A stretch of DNA of 64,000 nucleotides from Lachnospiraceae bacterium A2. Lineage in GTDB: Bacteria > Bacillota > Clostridia > Lachnospirales > Lachnospiraceae. Shown here in pieces: positions 49,385 through 58,502 of this stretch. The stretch is taken from positions 2,517,797-2,581,796 of the forward strand of contig KE159636.1 in assembly GCA_000403315.2 (NCBI GenBank), in the 5' to 3' direction. Made by a program: the position numbers and the translations under genes. Each line of letters starts with the position of its first letter. Position 1 is the stretch's first letter. The notes under the pieces were generated by a model, which worked only from the letters and a program-made list of their open reading frames with translations, was not told the DNA's origin and ran no database searches.

Positions 49385-51757
49385 ATGACATGGCCTTTTG
49401 AAAATGATACCAACGCTATCGTGAAAAAACTTGCAAAGCGCAGCCTCGCCAGTGAGAAGCGCCGGAACCGGATGGTGGTAATTGCTGTGGCCTTGGCGGC
49501 GTTCCTGGTTTGCTTGTCAGCGGTTATATCTGTTTCTATTACACAGATCCAGCGTAATCAAGTTGCCGACACCTATGAGGCGGTCTTCACCGGCGTAGAG
49601 GCGCCCGATGTGGCGGCGCTGAAAGACCTGGCGGAGTTTGCCCGGGTGGGTGAATACTATCTGCTGGGGCAGGAGCATTCCAAACAGGGATACAACGCCT
49701 CCTATGTGTACTGCGACAGCGATATGATGTATATTGCCCGCAGCCAGATGGAGCTGATAAAAGGAGAACTCCCAGCACAGGCGAATGAAGTCGCTGTCAG
49801 CGAATATTTTCTCTCTGCTTACGGTTTGGGTGCCAAAATCGGTGAGACAGTCCGGTTGGATACCGAGAGCTTTCATGGCGACTATACTGTGACCGGAATC
49901 CTGTCCAATGTGGGAGAAAAGGAAGCGAATATATGTGCCATTGCCGTTTCCAAAGCGGCTTTGACGCAATGGGCCGGATTTGACCCTGCAGGATACCGTG
50001 CCTATGTGCATTTCAAAAATGACAGGCAGTTTAGCCAGGAAACCATGGCTGACCGCTGCAGGGAGATTGCCGCACAGTTTGGCTCTGCGCATGTAGGGAT
50101 GAACAGCAATTATTTTGCTTCTAACTCAAAGTCTATTGACTTTGTGACTGTTTTCGGTATAGCCGCCCTTGTGCTTGCCGGCGGATATGTAGTCATCCAG
50201 AGTATTTTCCGTATCTCTGTGAACGATAAAATACAAAGCTATGGACAGCTCCGCACCATCGGTGCAACACCCAGACAGATCCGGCGCATCGTGAAAAAAG
50301 AGAGCGGTCGGCTGGGCGGAATTGGAATATTGATCGGCATCCTGCTGGGTGTGGGCGGCGGCCTGCTCCTGTTCCCAAAAGGTTTTCATGGGGCTTATTA
50401 TGGGGCAGCTGTGCTTCTGGCTGCGGCAGTCTGCTGGTTCATGGTATCCATTTCCGTTCACAGACCAATCAAAATAGCTTCGGGCATTTCACCGCTGGAA
50501 GCCATGCGTTTTTCCGCAGGACAGGAAAAGACCCGCAGCAGAAAGAAACACCGGAAACTAAGTCCCATATCCATGGGATTTGCAAACTTTGGGCGCGATC
50601 GCAAGAAGTCAGTGAGTATTGCAGTGTCCCTAAGCTTGGGCGGAATCCTTCTTCTGGTGGCGTCTTCCATGGTTCTGACCCGGTCACCGGAGCATGCTGC
50701 AAGGCTGTTTTTCCCGGACGGGGATTATAAAATCTATTTGTCTTCAGAGCAGCCGGAGGAAGATATCATGGCTGCAGGCAATCCGCTGGATGAAAGCTTA
50801 AGACAGGAGATCCTTTCTGTGGATGGGGTGGTGGATGTGCTGGCCACCCGCCGTTCTCTGCACGCAAAATTCGGAATTTCCGAAAGCGCTGAGGCTGGTA
50901 TGTGCGACATGCTAACGGACTCAAACTGCATGGACGTAGAAGCTGCGCTGGTATCCGGCGCCATACCGACAGATACCCACAGCATCCTTCTAAGTACGGG
51001 TTATCAGAAGCGCCATGCCGATATGGATGTTGGGGCCACTATTGAGCTGATTCTGGGTCAGGAAACTGTGACAGTTACCATATCCGGACTGTTCGATGCA
51101 TCGAAGATGGCAAACGGGCATGGTGCGCTTGCCATGGATTCGGCGGTCCTGTTCGCACCGGAGGAGTTGTTTCGTGAGATACATCCTGAAATCAAAAGTT
51201 TTGACTACTCATGGAGCATTGTTAATGATCCACAAAAAGCAGAGTCTGTGGAAAGCAGGATTAAGGAGCTGGTATCCGGCCGCAGCAATCTTGGAATGGA
51301 TACCATAGCCACACATATCGAATATGAGAAAATGCAGAGCAGCATTATTTTTGGAAGCCTGCAGGCTCTTTCCTGGATGATCTTCCTGTTTGGCGTTGTC
51401 AACCTGATCAATACGACGCTTTCCAACCAGATGTCCCGGAAGCGGGAGAACAGTATCCTGCGCTCGGTTGGACTGACTGGAAAGCAGTTGTGCTGGATGA
51501 ATGTCACCGAGGGGATGTGCCATGCGCTTTTTGCGGTGCTTACAGTCTTGATCCTGGGGCTGCCGCTTTCCATGGCAGTCTGTGGGTCAGTCAGTAAGAA
51601 ATCCTTTGCCGGCGCAGTTGTCCCTTATCAGTTCCCGTTCCTGCAAATGGGGTTGTTCCTCCTTGTGCTGTTTGGTATGGAGGTAGTCCTGTCAGTCTGG
51701 ATGGTGCGCAGGCAGAAAAAGCAATCCCTGGTAGAACAGATGCGGGCATCAAGTTAA
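49385..51757 (+). CDS. FtsX-domain ABC transporter permease (BceB/VexP-like)
   Basis: 790 aa; ATG 49385 is 8 nt after AAGGAGG. One N-terminal helix (~residues 30-52), an extracellular MacB-like domain, three helices around 255-365, a second extracellular domain and a last set of helices (FGSLQALSWMIFLFGVVNLINTTLS; ALFAVLTVLILGLPLS; FPFLQMGLFLLVLFGMEVVLSVWMV). Two FtsX domains (IQSYGQLRTIGATPRQIRRIVKKE and RKRENSILRSVGLTGKQLCWM). Probably releases peptide antibiotics from their lipid targets and serves as the sensor for the kinase. Confidence 0.92.
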   Translation: MTWPFENDTNAIVKKLAKRSLASEKRRNRMVVIAVALAAFLVCLSAVISVSITQIQRNQVADTYEAVFTGVEAPDVAALKDLAEFARVGEYYLLGQEHSKQGYNASYVYCDSDMMYIARSQMELIKGELPAQANEVAVSEYFLSAYGLGAKIGETVRLDTESFHGDYTVTGILSNVGEKEANICAIAVSKAALTQWAGFDPAGYRAYVHFKNDRQFSQETMADRCREIAAQFGSAHVGMNSNYFASNSKSIDFVTVFGIAALVLAGGYVVIQSIFRISVNDKIQSYGQLRTIGATPRQIRRIVKKESGRLGGIGILIGILLGVGGGLLLFPKGFHGAYYGAAVLLAAAVCWFMVSISVHRPIKIASGISPLEAMRFSAGQEKTRSRKKHRKLSPISMGFANFGRDRKKSVSIAVSLSLGGILLLVASSMVLTRSPEHAARLFFPDGDYKIYLSSEQPEEDIMAAGNPLDESLRQEILSVDGVVDVLATRRSLHAKFGISESAEAGMCDMLTDSNCMDVEAALVSGAIPTDTHSILLSTGYQKRHADMDVGATIELILGQETVTVTISGLFDASKMANGHGALAMDSAVLFAPEELFREIHPEIKSFDYSWSIVNDPQKAESVESRIKELVSGRSNLGMDTIATHIEYEKMQSSIIFGSLQALSWMIFLFGVVNLINTTLSNQMSRKRENSILRSVGLTGKQLCWMNVTEGMCHALFAVLTVLILGLPLSMAVCGSVSKKSFAGAVVPYQFPFLQMGLFLLVLFGMEVVLSVWMVRRQKKQSLVEQMRASS

Positions 51758-51963
51758 ATTTAACTTGGTGAAATATTCTGAGTGATATTTAACCGCCGTA
51801 GTAATAGATCGGATTTTATACAGCATTTCGCGGCAACAGATAAACATTTCACAGCAATTAAATTGTTTTGGCAGTTCGGACTGGCTATAATAAAATATCA
51901 GTCTGTGGCAACGGCAAAAGTTTTTCTTTTGCCGTTGACGAATAATGGCGAGGAGGTGGCGCA

Positions 51964-52668
51964 TTGATCTGTATTGCAATCTGTGATGATGAAAAACACA
52001 TGTCCGATCATATAAGGGCAATGGCCTCCGATTTTTTCCGTAAAAAAAACAGGGAGATCCAGCTTCGGACATTTTTAAGCGGTGAGGATCTGCTGAATTA
52101 TGACGGGCAGATTGACATTCTGTTTCTGGATATCCAGATGAAGGGCATGGACGGTCTGGAAACAGCAAGGAAGCTCCGAGCTGATAAGTTCCGGGGGTTT
52201 TTGATTTTCATCACGGTACTGAAAGAGATGGTGTTTCAGTCTTTTGAGGTGCAGGCCTACGATTATCTGGTCAAGCCGGTGGATGAAAAACAGTTTGGGA
52301 AGACCATGGAGCGCCTATACACTTCCATGCAAAACGCCAGCGAAGGCAACCTGCTGGTGCAACAGGGATATGAGAGGCGCATCGTCCCAAAGGATGAGAT
52401 TGTTTTCTGCGAGATCATAGACCGGAAAATATATCTGAATCTGACATCAGGAGAGGTTGTTGATTATTATGAGCGGATCGAAAATCTGGAATCAAAGCTG
52501 GACAGCCATTTTTTCCGGTGCCACAGGAGTTATCTCATCAACTTGAAGCATTTAAAGGGATATAAAAACGGGACTGCATATATGGATAACGGCAAAGAAG
52601 TTCCCGTATCGCGGCTGCGGAGTAAGGAGTTTTCCAGTGTTGTTCTGCAGTATATGAAGAACATATAA
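51964..52668 (+). CDS. LytTR-family response regulator (AgrA-like), system 3
   Basis: 234 aa from TTG 51964, behind GAGGAGGTGG. Receiver with D56 (ILFLDIQMKGMDG) and LVKPVDEK lysine; LytTR domain from ~133 (RRIVPKDEIVFCEIIDRKIYLNLTS ... FFRCHRSYLINLKHL). Third agr-like regulator of the window, directly after a Bce-type module. Confidence 0.9.
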   Translation: MICIAICDDEKHMSDHIRAMASDFFRKKNREIQLRTFLSGEDLLNYDGQIDILFLDIQMKGMDGLETARKLRADKFRGFLIFITVLKEMVFQSFEVQAYDYLVKPVDEKQFGKTMERLYTSMQNASEGNLLVQQGYERRIVPKDEIVFCEIIDRKIYLNLTSGEVVDYYERIENLESKLDSHFFRCHRSYLINLKHLKGYKNGTAYMDNGKEVPVSRLRSKEFSSVVLQYMKNI

Positions 52669-52776
52669 GAACTTTGCGGTTATCCGGCAGGTATGAAATC
52701 TGTCGTAAAGCGACCCGCTGCAGGCGGAGAATCCTGCAAAGCAGGATTCTTTCTTGTTCATATGGGGGAAGGCAAA

Positions 52777-54285
52777 ATGGCTGAGTATTTAGATTTTTTT
52801 AATGTATATATTATGGGCATGATTGAAACGTCTTTCCAGATTTATTTTCTGGCAAAAACTTTGAAAAAGAAAATATGGCCTCCTTTTTATTTCCTGTTTG
52901 CAGTAGGTGCAGTGATTGCGGGCGAGTTTATTCCAAGCGGCACGATTATTGGTTTTGTGGTGTTTGTCTTATTGATTTCGATATATGGGGTTTTTGCCTG
53001 CCATGCGAATTTTAAGGTTTCCCTCCTGTATGCGACTCTGACAACGGAAATCATGTTGCTCTGCAGCGGAATCGTGAACTCACTGATGAGCCTTCCATAC
53101 CCATGGCTGCCTGATTTTTTCCATGAGACAGGCAATATTGCGGCCATGCTGATCTGCGAGGCGGCATCCTTTTTGCTGAGTGGGTTTTGCTATTATATCA
53201 TATACCGCTATTTTTCCATGGATGCCCTGTGTCCTGCGGATGCTCCTGATACCACAATGGGAATGCAGCAGATGTTTCTGATTTTTGTTCCGATCCTGAT
53301 GATATTTATTATGAGTAACTATATCAATGCGATTGAATATGACTTCCAGTTTGAGATCCTGGCGGACAAAGGGCCTGCGGAACACTTTTTCAGTCATGGG
53401 CAGATGCTGGCCATGTATTTTCTGGGACTTGCCAGCCTGTTCTGTATCCTGTTTTCCTATAAGAAACTGCAGCAGAGTTTTCGCCTAGGCACTGAAATTT
53501 CACTGCTGGAGCAGCAGGAACATTCCCTGAACCAGTATGTGGAGGAAGCGAAAACCCGTTACGATGAGACAAAGTCCTTCCGCCATGACATCAGAAACCA
53601 CATCGCAGTGGTAAAAAAGCTCCTGCAGAATGGGAAACTGGAGGAAGCCGTAACCTATATGGTGGATCTGGACGATATGGCGGAAAAAATGTCCTTCCCC
53701 TGCAGCACTAACAATCCGGTCGTGGATATTCTGGTGGGAAACAAGCTGGGGATTGCAAAAAGCATGGGGATAGATGTGGACTGTTCCCTACTTCTGCCAT
53801 ACCCCTGTGGCATCAGAGATATTGATATCTGTATTGTCCTGTCAAATGCGCTGGATAATGCAATTCATGCAGTAAAAAGCCTGGATGCCGGTATGGAAAA
53901 GTATATCCGTGTGTCCGGGCGTATCCAGGGGGATTTCCTTATGATGGAAATTCAGAACAGCTTCCATGGGAAAGGCGTGTTCAAAAAAGGGACAGGCCTG
54001 TCAAATGTAAAAAAAGTGGCTGAAAAATATGGAGGCGCCATGAGTATAGAGACACAGGAGAATGTATTTGTCCTCCATGTGCTGCTGATCATTCCACAGC
54101 ATCCAGAAAGAAGCACACAACAAATGGAGTCAAATACCTCGCAGCAAGCTACGAGGCATGACCTGGCTTGTTCTTTCCGCCCCAAGGGGCGGGGTATTCA
54201 ACCCTCGCGGCATTCGCTAAATATCCGCGCAAGCGCGGCTGCTTGGTTCATTGCTCGCGGGAATAAAAAAGACTTAAATTTTTAG
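52777..54285 (+). CDS. GHKL sensor histidine kinase (AgrC-like), system 3, with repeat-derived C-terminus
   Basis: 502 aa; ATG 52777 (MAEYLDFFNVYIMG) has GGGGGAAGG upstream. Six membrane helices, phospho-histidine region ETKSFRHDIRNHIAVVKKLLQNG, N-box VLSNALDNAIHAVKS, G-box KGTGLSNVKKVAEKY. The native protein ends near HVLLIIPQHPE; from 54129 on (~residue 452) about 50 residues (QATRHDLACSFRPKGRG...) are read from the dispersed 140-bp repeat, so the C-terminus is new. Confidence 0.88.
   Translation: MAEYLDFFNVYIMGMIETSFQIYFLAKTLKKKIWPPFYFLFAVGAVIAGEFIPSGTIIGFVVFVLLISIYGVFACHANFKVSLLYATLTTEIMLLCSGIVNSLMSLPYPWLPDFFHETGNIAAMLICEAASFLLSGFCYYIIYRYFSMDALCPADAPDTTMGMQQMFLIFVPILMIFIMSNYINAIEYDFQFEILADKGPAEHFFSHGQMLAMYFLGLASLFCILFSYKKLQQSFRLGTEISLLEQQEHSLNQYVEEAKTRYDETKSFRHDIRNHIAVVKKLLQNGKLEEAVTYMVDLDDMAEKMSFPCSTNNPVVDILVGNKLGIAKSMGIDVDCSLLLPYPCGIRDIDICIVLSNALDNAIHAVKSLDAGMEKYIRVSGRIQGDFLMMEIQNSFHGKGVFKKGTGLSNVKKVAEKYGGAMSIETQENVFVLHVLLIIPQHPERSTQQMESNTSQQATRHDLACSFRPKGRGIQPSRHSLNIRASAAAWFIARGNKKDLNF
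54129..54259 (+). repeat. Dispersed ~140-bp structured repeat, copy B
   Basis: Second copy of the 45133 repeat; contains hairpins CCGCCCC-AA-GGGGCGG and CGCGCAAGCGCG. It overlaps and extends the kinase reading frame. Confidence 0.75.
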
Positions 54286-54315
54286 TGTGGTATCAATATC
54301 AGGAGATGGTGGCAA

Positions 54316-54399
54316 ATGCGCACTGTTTTCCAGTATTTTTGGAATGGCGGCATCACTATGGGAGATATTTATATTACAAATGAAGTATACAACAAATGA
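54316..54399 (+). CDS. Possible 27-aa peptide upstream of the glycosyltransferase
   Basis: AGGAG at 54301-54305 precedes ATG 54316; the peptide begins MRTVFQYFWNGG and ends ITNEVYNK. No cysteine or AgrD-like motif. It lies between an agr-like kinase and a glycosyltransferase, which is the only reason to list it. Confidence 0.2.
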   Translation: MRTVFQYFWNGGITMGDIYITNEVYNK

Positions 54400-54455
54400 T
54401 TGGCTATGCGGGCGTGATGTTTCATTAGGCTGTAGCCATTAGAATAGGAGATAAA

Positions 54456-55382
54456 ATGTGTAAAAGTAAAGATGATTTTGGGGCAGATATTGAGGCAGTC
54501 ATAACGAGTTTTAATCAGGGATCAATGATTCTTGAAGCTGTTGAATCTTTATGTGCTCAAACTCTGTTGCCACAAAAAATTATTATTGTAGATGATGGTT
54601 CCACGGATGAGTATTCCATCCAGGTATTAAAGGATGTGGAACAAAAGTCCGACCTGCCAATTCCTATCATGATATACCACCAGGAAAATGGGGGCGTATC
54701 TGCCGCGAGAAATGCAGGTATTAAGAAAGCGCAGTCACCAATGGTACTGGTTCTGGATGGCGATGATAAACTGGAACCCGGATATATAGAGGAGGTAAGC
54801 CGGTTGCTTCGCGACAATCCATCCATGGCTGCAGCGTCCTCTTGGATGCATACATTTGGGGCTTTAGATTCCATTGTTTGTCCTGCCGGAGGAAACATAA
54901 ATCCATTTTTATCTCGAAATTGCTGTCCGGCGACACACATTCTCCGTCGGGATGTCTTTGAACAGTGCGGGGGATATGATGAATCTATGCGTTCTGGTTT
55001 TGAAGATTGGGATTTCTTTTTAAGCATGTTAGAAACTTCTCCAGAATCATGGATTGGGATTGTCAATCAACCGCTGATTCAATATCGTACAGCTCCTGCT
55101 TCCTCGAATATAAAAAGCATGGATAAGCGGCTGGAACTTATGCGTTTTATGATTAAGAAACATGTTAGCAGCTATCATGGCCATATCGTAGACGCGTTAC
55201 TTGGAATAGAGACCATAGCAGATGCAAGGTTACATTCTTGGGAAAATGAAGTAACTCATGCAATATCAAATCATCAGGAAATAAGCCAGTCATCAAAGGA
55301 ATTTTTAAAGAGTCCCACATATGGTGATGGCGGAATGGCTTCGGCCGTTCGTATTGTTTCGATTGGAGAAGAAAATGAATAA
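54456..55382 (+). CDS. Family 2 (GT-A) glycosyltransferase
   Basis: 308 aa. GT2 features: VITSFNQGSMILEAVESLCAQTLLP, IIIVDDGSTDEYS, NGGVSAARNAGI, DxD-type motif VLVLDGDD near residue 101, acceptor-side FEDWDFFLSML. No membrane helix. Not part of a recognisable polysaccharide locus; AGGAG sets the start, and its stop overlaps the next gene's start. Acceptor unknown. Confidence 0.88.
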   Translation: MCKSKDDFGADIEAVITSFNQGSMILEAVESLCAQTLLPQKIIIVDDGSTDEYSIQVLKDVEQKSDLPIPIMIYHQENGGVSAARNAGIKKAQSPMVLVLDGDDKLEPGYIEEVSRLLRDNPSMAAASSWMHTFGALDSIVCPAGGNINPFLSRNCCPATHILRRDVFEQCGGYDESMRSGFEDWDFFLSMLETSPESWIGIVNQPLIQYRTAPASSNIKSMDKRLELMRFMIKKHVSSYHGHIVDALLGIETIADARLHSWENEVTHAISNHQEISQSSKEFLKSPTYGDGGMASAVRIVSIGEENE

Positions 55383-55785
55383 GAAAAAATTAATTCGTAT
55401 TGTGTCGATTTATTCGATTATATATACAGCAATTACATTGTTGAGCAGCGTTTTGTATCTTTGTAACGGCATCTATGAAGACCCAAGCGGTAACTGGCAC
55501 GAATTAGACAGGGCTATCATTCTCCTGATCGGGATAGCGGCATTTGAGCTGTGTACGAATCTGCCTGTTAAGCCTTTGGCTCTCAGATATTTGATTGCAT
55601 ATATTCCCTCTCTGATGTTGGCGTTCGCCTATGTCTGGTTCAGCGGACTGCGGGAACCTTTGGCGAAAACGGCGTACAGGGATATTTGGATTAACTTTAC
55701 GAGCCTTTTTGTTCTGTTATGTATCATCAATACTGTCATTTATGTTTTTAAGAAAAAGAGAGGGCAGAAAGGAGAAAGGCAATGA
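55375..55785 (+). CDS. Small four-helix membrane protein
   Basis: 136 aa from ATG 55375 (GGAGAAG upstream; the longer frame from 55321 lies inside the previous gene). Four probable membrane helices (residues ~8-28, 42-62, 68-88, 105-126). Resembles small DUF6608-type proteins (tentative). Coupled to the glycosyltransferase (8 bp overlap) and to the next ORF (4 bp overlap). Confidence 0.6.
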   Translation: MNKKKLIRIVSIYSIIYTAITLLSSVLYLCNGIYEDPSGNWHELDRAIILLIGIAAFELCTNLPVKPLALRYLIAYIPSLMLAFAYVWFSGLREPLAKTAYRDIWINFTSLFVLLCIINTVIYVFKKKRGQKGERQ

Positions 55786-55988
55786 GTAAATATAACACAT
55801 TATGGGAATATGTTCAGAAAAGCGGAAAGGAATCATTTCATTTGACCTTTGAGGAGATTCAGGAGATCGCAGGGATACCGATTGACCACTCTTTTCTGAA
55901 ATATAAGAAAGAGCTTGCAGAATATGGCTGGCAGGTCGGAAAAATATCCATGAAAGAGCAGACAGTATTCTTTCATAAGGTTGACTGA
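55782..55988 (+). CDS. Small DUF7662-like protein
   Basis: 68 aa: YNTLWEYVQKSGKESFHLTFEEIQEIAGIPIDHSFLKYKKELAEYGWQVG. The pattern L-W-x5-S-x6-LTF-EI-I-G-PI-H.S-...W is that of small DUF7662-like domains (by recall). Starts on the stop of the previous gene (ATGA overlap). Role unknown, possibly nucleic-acid binding. Confidence 0.55.
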   Translation: MSKYNTLWEYVQKSGKESFHLTFEEIQEIAGIPIDHSFLKYKKELAEYGWQVGKISMKEQTVFFHKVD

Positions 55989-56047
55989 CAATTTCCGTGT
56001 TGTTAAGGAACGTGAGCGTAAAAAAGGAATAACAGGAGAAACGCAAA

Positions 56048-56296
56048 ATGGATTTATGGGAAAAATTCGGAATGAGTGAAGGGATTGCTGAACTGTGGCA
56101 GGAACTGGGTATCAGCGCAGGAACGGCAATTATTGTTTTGATAGCATTGTATTTTGTAATCAAATGGGCGGTTAAAAATGGAATGATGGAAGCCTATAAA
56201 AAGATAGAAGAAAAAAGAGGACGGGATAATTTGAAAGCAGATAAAACAGTCAGTGATTTAGAGACTGAGAACGAAGATATAAACGGGAAGGCTTGA
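56048..56296 (+). CDS. Small single-helix membrane protein (82 aa)
   Basis: ELGISAGTAIIVLIALYFVIKWAVKNGMMEAYKKIEEKRGR: one membrane helix (residues ~25-42) and a basic/charged tail. Similar to short DUF6019-type proteins common in Lachnospiraceae (tentative). AGGAG upstream; 3' end abuts the CPBP gene. Confidence 0.55.
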   Translation: MDLWEKFGMSEGIAELWQELGISAGTAIIVLIALYFVIKWAVKNGMMEAYKKIEEKRGRDNLKADKTVSDLETENEDINGKA

Positions 56297-56337
56297 TGAC
56301 TGTAAAGGATTGCGGGAATCTCATGGAGGCTTGTTCA

Positions 56338-57075
56338 ATGTTAAAGAAGCTGAAACTCACGTTATGGGTTTCTGTCGTATATGTTTTATCGCTTATATGC
56401 TATATACCTACATTGCTAGAACAGAACGGAATTATCATTCCCAATGGATTATTGTACTTAAAATACTTATATGTGTGTATTCCCACTATGGCTGCTATTT
56501 TTCTGCTGATTTGCGAGCAGAACATCAAGGTGTACTTTACACGAATGTTTTCAGGAAAAATAACAATCAAATATATTTTAATAGGGGTTATATGTATGGC
56601 TGCAGGTATATTTGATTCTTATTGCTATTCGTTCATAGTAAAAACTGACGTATTTAAAAATACATATTTGACAGTAATATCACTATTAACAAGCTGTATA
56701 TACCTGCTGATAACAGCGTTTGTTGAAGAAATAGCATGGAGAGGATTTCTGCTGGAACGGCTTCCTTTTAAGAAAATCAAAAGTGTTCTTTTTGTTGGCG
56801 TTGTCTGGACAGTGTGGCATATGCCAATGTGGATAATTAGAAATTCATTGGGCATGGAACAAATTGTTTGTCTTTGTATATGGACATTACTTGTTTCCGT
56901 TGTTTTGGGAATGACCTATTATCAATGTAGAAATATATTGCTGATTGCCATTATGCACGCAACTTTTAATATCTGTTATTTAGCGCCAATACAATATAAC
57001 ATTGTTGTATTAGCGATCATAATTTTTGTTGGTACTCTATTGTATAAAAAATCAGACAAAAAATTTTTCACTTGA
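56338..57075 (+). CDS. CPBP-family intramembrane metalloprotease (CAAX-like)
   Basis: 245 aa from ATG 56338 (GGAGG 8 nt upstream; 56296 is a possible longer start). About seven membrane helices. Motif 1 EEIAWRGFLLERL with E130, E131, R135; motif 2 VWTVWHMPMW with H161; a third-helix His in IAIMHATFNICYL. Full catalytic set of the Abi/CPBP family, which includes bacteriocin self-immunity proteins, fitting this peptide-rich neighbourhood. Confidence 0.9.
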   Translation: MLKKLKLTLWVSVVYVLSLICYIPTLLEQNGIIIPNGLLYLKYLYVCIPTMAAIFLLICEQNIKVYFTRMFSGKITIKYILIGVICMAAGIFDSYCYSFIVKTDVFKNTYLTVISLLTSCIYLLITAFVEEIAWRGFLLERLPFKKIKSVLFVGVVWTVWHMPMWIIRNSLGMEQIVCLCIWTLLVSVVLGMTYYQCRNILLIAIMHATFNICYLAPIQYNIVVLAIIIFVGTLLYKKSDKKFFT

Positions 57076-57176
57076 TAGTTTGCTTTGCCGTTTCTTTTGG
57101 ATTGGAATTGGCAATTTTAGCCCTGCAAGGCAATCCGGCACATTTGGATATATATCAGCAGTTTTTCTTTAACTAG

Positions 57177-57334
57177 AGCGTGTCTGAAAATTGCTTTCTG
57201 ACAGATGTATTCTACAATTTGTGGGAGATTTTTGCCAAATGAAGGAGGCGTAGCGGGCTACGTTGACTGAATTTGGCAGAAATATGCCGCAAATTAGGGG
57301 ATGCAGATGGCGGGAATGAATTTTCAGACACGCT
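57177..57334. mobile_element. 158-bp MITE with the ends of the IS5 element
   Basis: Ends AGCGTGTCTGAAAATT and AATTTTCAGACACGCT are identical to those of the IS at 24659-25535, and CTAG flanks both sides (57173-57176, 57335-57338). No coding capacity; internal inverted pair TTTGCCAAAT/ATTTGGCA. Confidence 0.85.
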
Positions 57335-57441
57335 CTAGCCCACAGATAAAAAATACGGATTTTGTTTTCTTTCTGTTATGCGTACTATTGCAAAAAAAGA
57401 AACGTGAAAATCCCGTTGTAGAATAAAGGAGGAGTGGTTCC

Positions 57442-57570
57442 ATGAACGATTTAAAAGAATTAGGGAAACTGATGAAAGAGCACCCTGTTATCATTGTTGC
57501 AACATTGGCGGCGATGGCTGTAGGCGCAATTTTGGGAGCAGTCGCATTTTATCAGGGGTGGTTAGGCTAA
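57442..57570 (+). CDS. 42-aa single-helix membrane peptide
   Basis: AAAGGAGGAG precedes ATG 57442. MNDLKELGKLMKEHPVII starts an amphipathic helix and VATLAAMAVGAILGAVAFYQGW a membrane helix. Small membrane peptides of this kind are common beside ABC/peptide modules in Lachnospiraceae; function unknown. Confidence 0.5.
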   Translation: MNDLKELGKLMKEHPVIIVATLAAMAVGAILGAVAFYQGWLG

Positions 57571-57908
57571 ATTTTGCATTTTATACCGAAATGCAGATCG
57601 AAGGGCTTGTATTCCTGTCCTCCAGGAAAAAGATGGGATTCCTTTCTGACCCAAAATATATGAGCTATAAGGGTTTTCAGACAGCGGATAAGGCAGAGCC
57701 TTATTTTGAGCTGATGTACCTGCCATTTAAGGAGGGCGCACCTCTTCTCTGGTTCCGGGATAGCGTGCGCAGGCAGGAAGATATGCCGGAGTAATATGTA
57801 CCGATGCTGGAGGAGATGGCAAATCTCTTTTCTTTGACGGGCAGCTCGTGACCCATGAAATCCTATTGGAAAAGAAATTTGATAAAATTTTAGCGGATAA
57901 GGGGATAT
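57558..57908 (+). pseudogene. Remnant of a YoaP-type acetyltransferase/thioredoxin-like protein
   Basis: Frame 57558-57794 reads GLVFLSSRKKMGFLSDPKYMSYKGFQTADKAEPYFELMYLPF...PLLWFRDSVR, then stops; after it YVPMLEEMAN and, in another frame, GQLVTHEILLEKKFDKILADKGI appear in the order expected for the C-terminal part of a YoaP-domain GNAT protein. Both the N-terminal acetyltransferase domain and the cysteine-containing middle are missing. Confidence 0.55.
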
Positions 57909-57913
57909 GAAAA

Positions 57914-58462
57914 ATGGTCCGATTAGGATTAAAAAGAGGAAGCGTGGCGCTTTTATCCCATCAGGAGGAATGGGATAAAAATGCCGAAAATGTAATTTTG
58001 GAATTGAAACAGCTTTTCGGAAATGCCGCTGTTGATATCCAGCATGTGGGAAGCACTGCGGTTCATTCCATTTATGCAAAACCAATTATTGACATTGTGA
58101 TCGGCCTCCATGATTTGAATGATATTTCACCTTATATGCAACTGTTGGAAGAACACGGTTTTATTTTTCGCGGGGAAGATGTTGCCGGGCAAATGCTATT
58201 TGTAATGGGTGATTTTGAAAAAGATACGCGCACACATCATATCCATGCAGTCAAATGGGATGGGACAGAATGGAAAAACTATATCAATTTTCGGGATTAT
58301 CTGAATTGCCATCCTGATAAAGCAATGATATACGATGCCTGTAAGAAAAAACTGGCGTTACAATTTCCAGATGACCGAAAAAGCTATACAGAAGGCAAGC
58401 AAGAATGCATAGAATGCCTGCTAGAGGAAGCATATGTATGGAGACAGCTTCAGGATACATAG
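57914..58462 (+). CDS. GrpB-family nucleotidyltransferase-like protein
   Basis: 182 aa. Typical GrpB segments: VALLSHQEEWDKNAENVILELKQLFG, IQHVGSTAVHSIYAKPIIDIVIGL and HHIHAVKWDGTEWKNYINFRDYLNCHPDKA. The G-S-T...D-I-x-I core is the pol-beta-type nucleotidyltransferase fold. Substrate unknown. Likely intact. Confidence 0.9.
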   Translation: MVRLGLKRGSVALLSHQEEWDKNAENVILELKQLFGNAAVDIQHVGSTAVHSIYAKPIIDIVIGLHDLNDISPYMQLLEEHGFIFRGEDVAGQMLFVMGDFEKDTRTHHIHAVKWDGTEWKNYINFRDYLNCHPDKAMIYDACKKKLALQFPDDRKSYTEGKQECIECLLEEAYVWRQLQDT

Positions 58463-58502
58463 AGAAACAAAGAGACGTCAATAAATTTAAGGAGCGCTGC
58501 TT

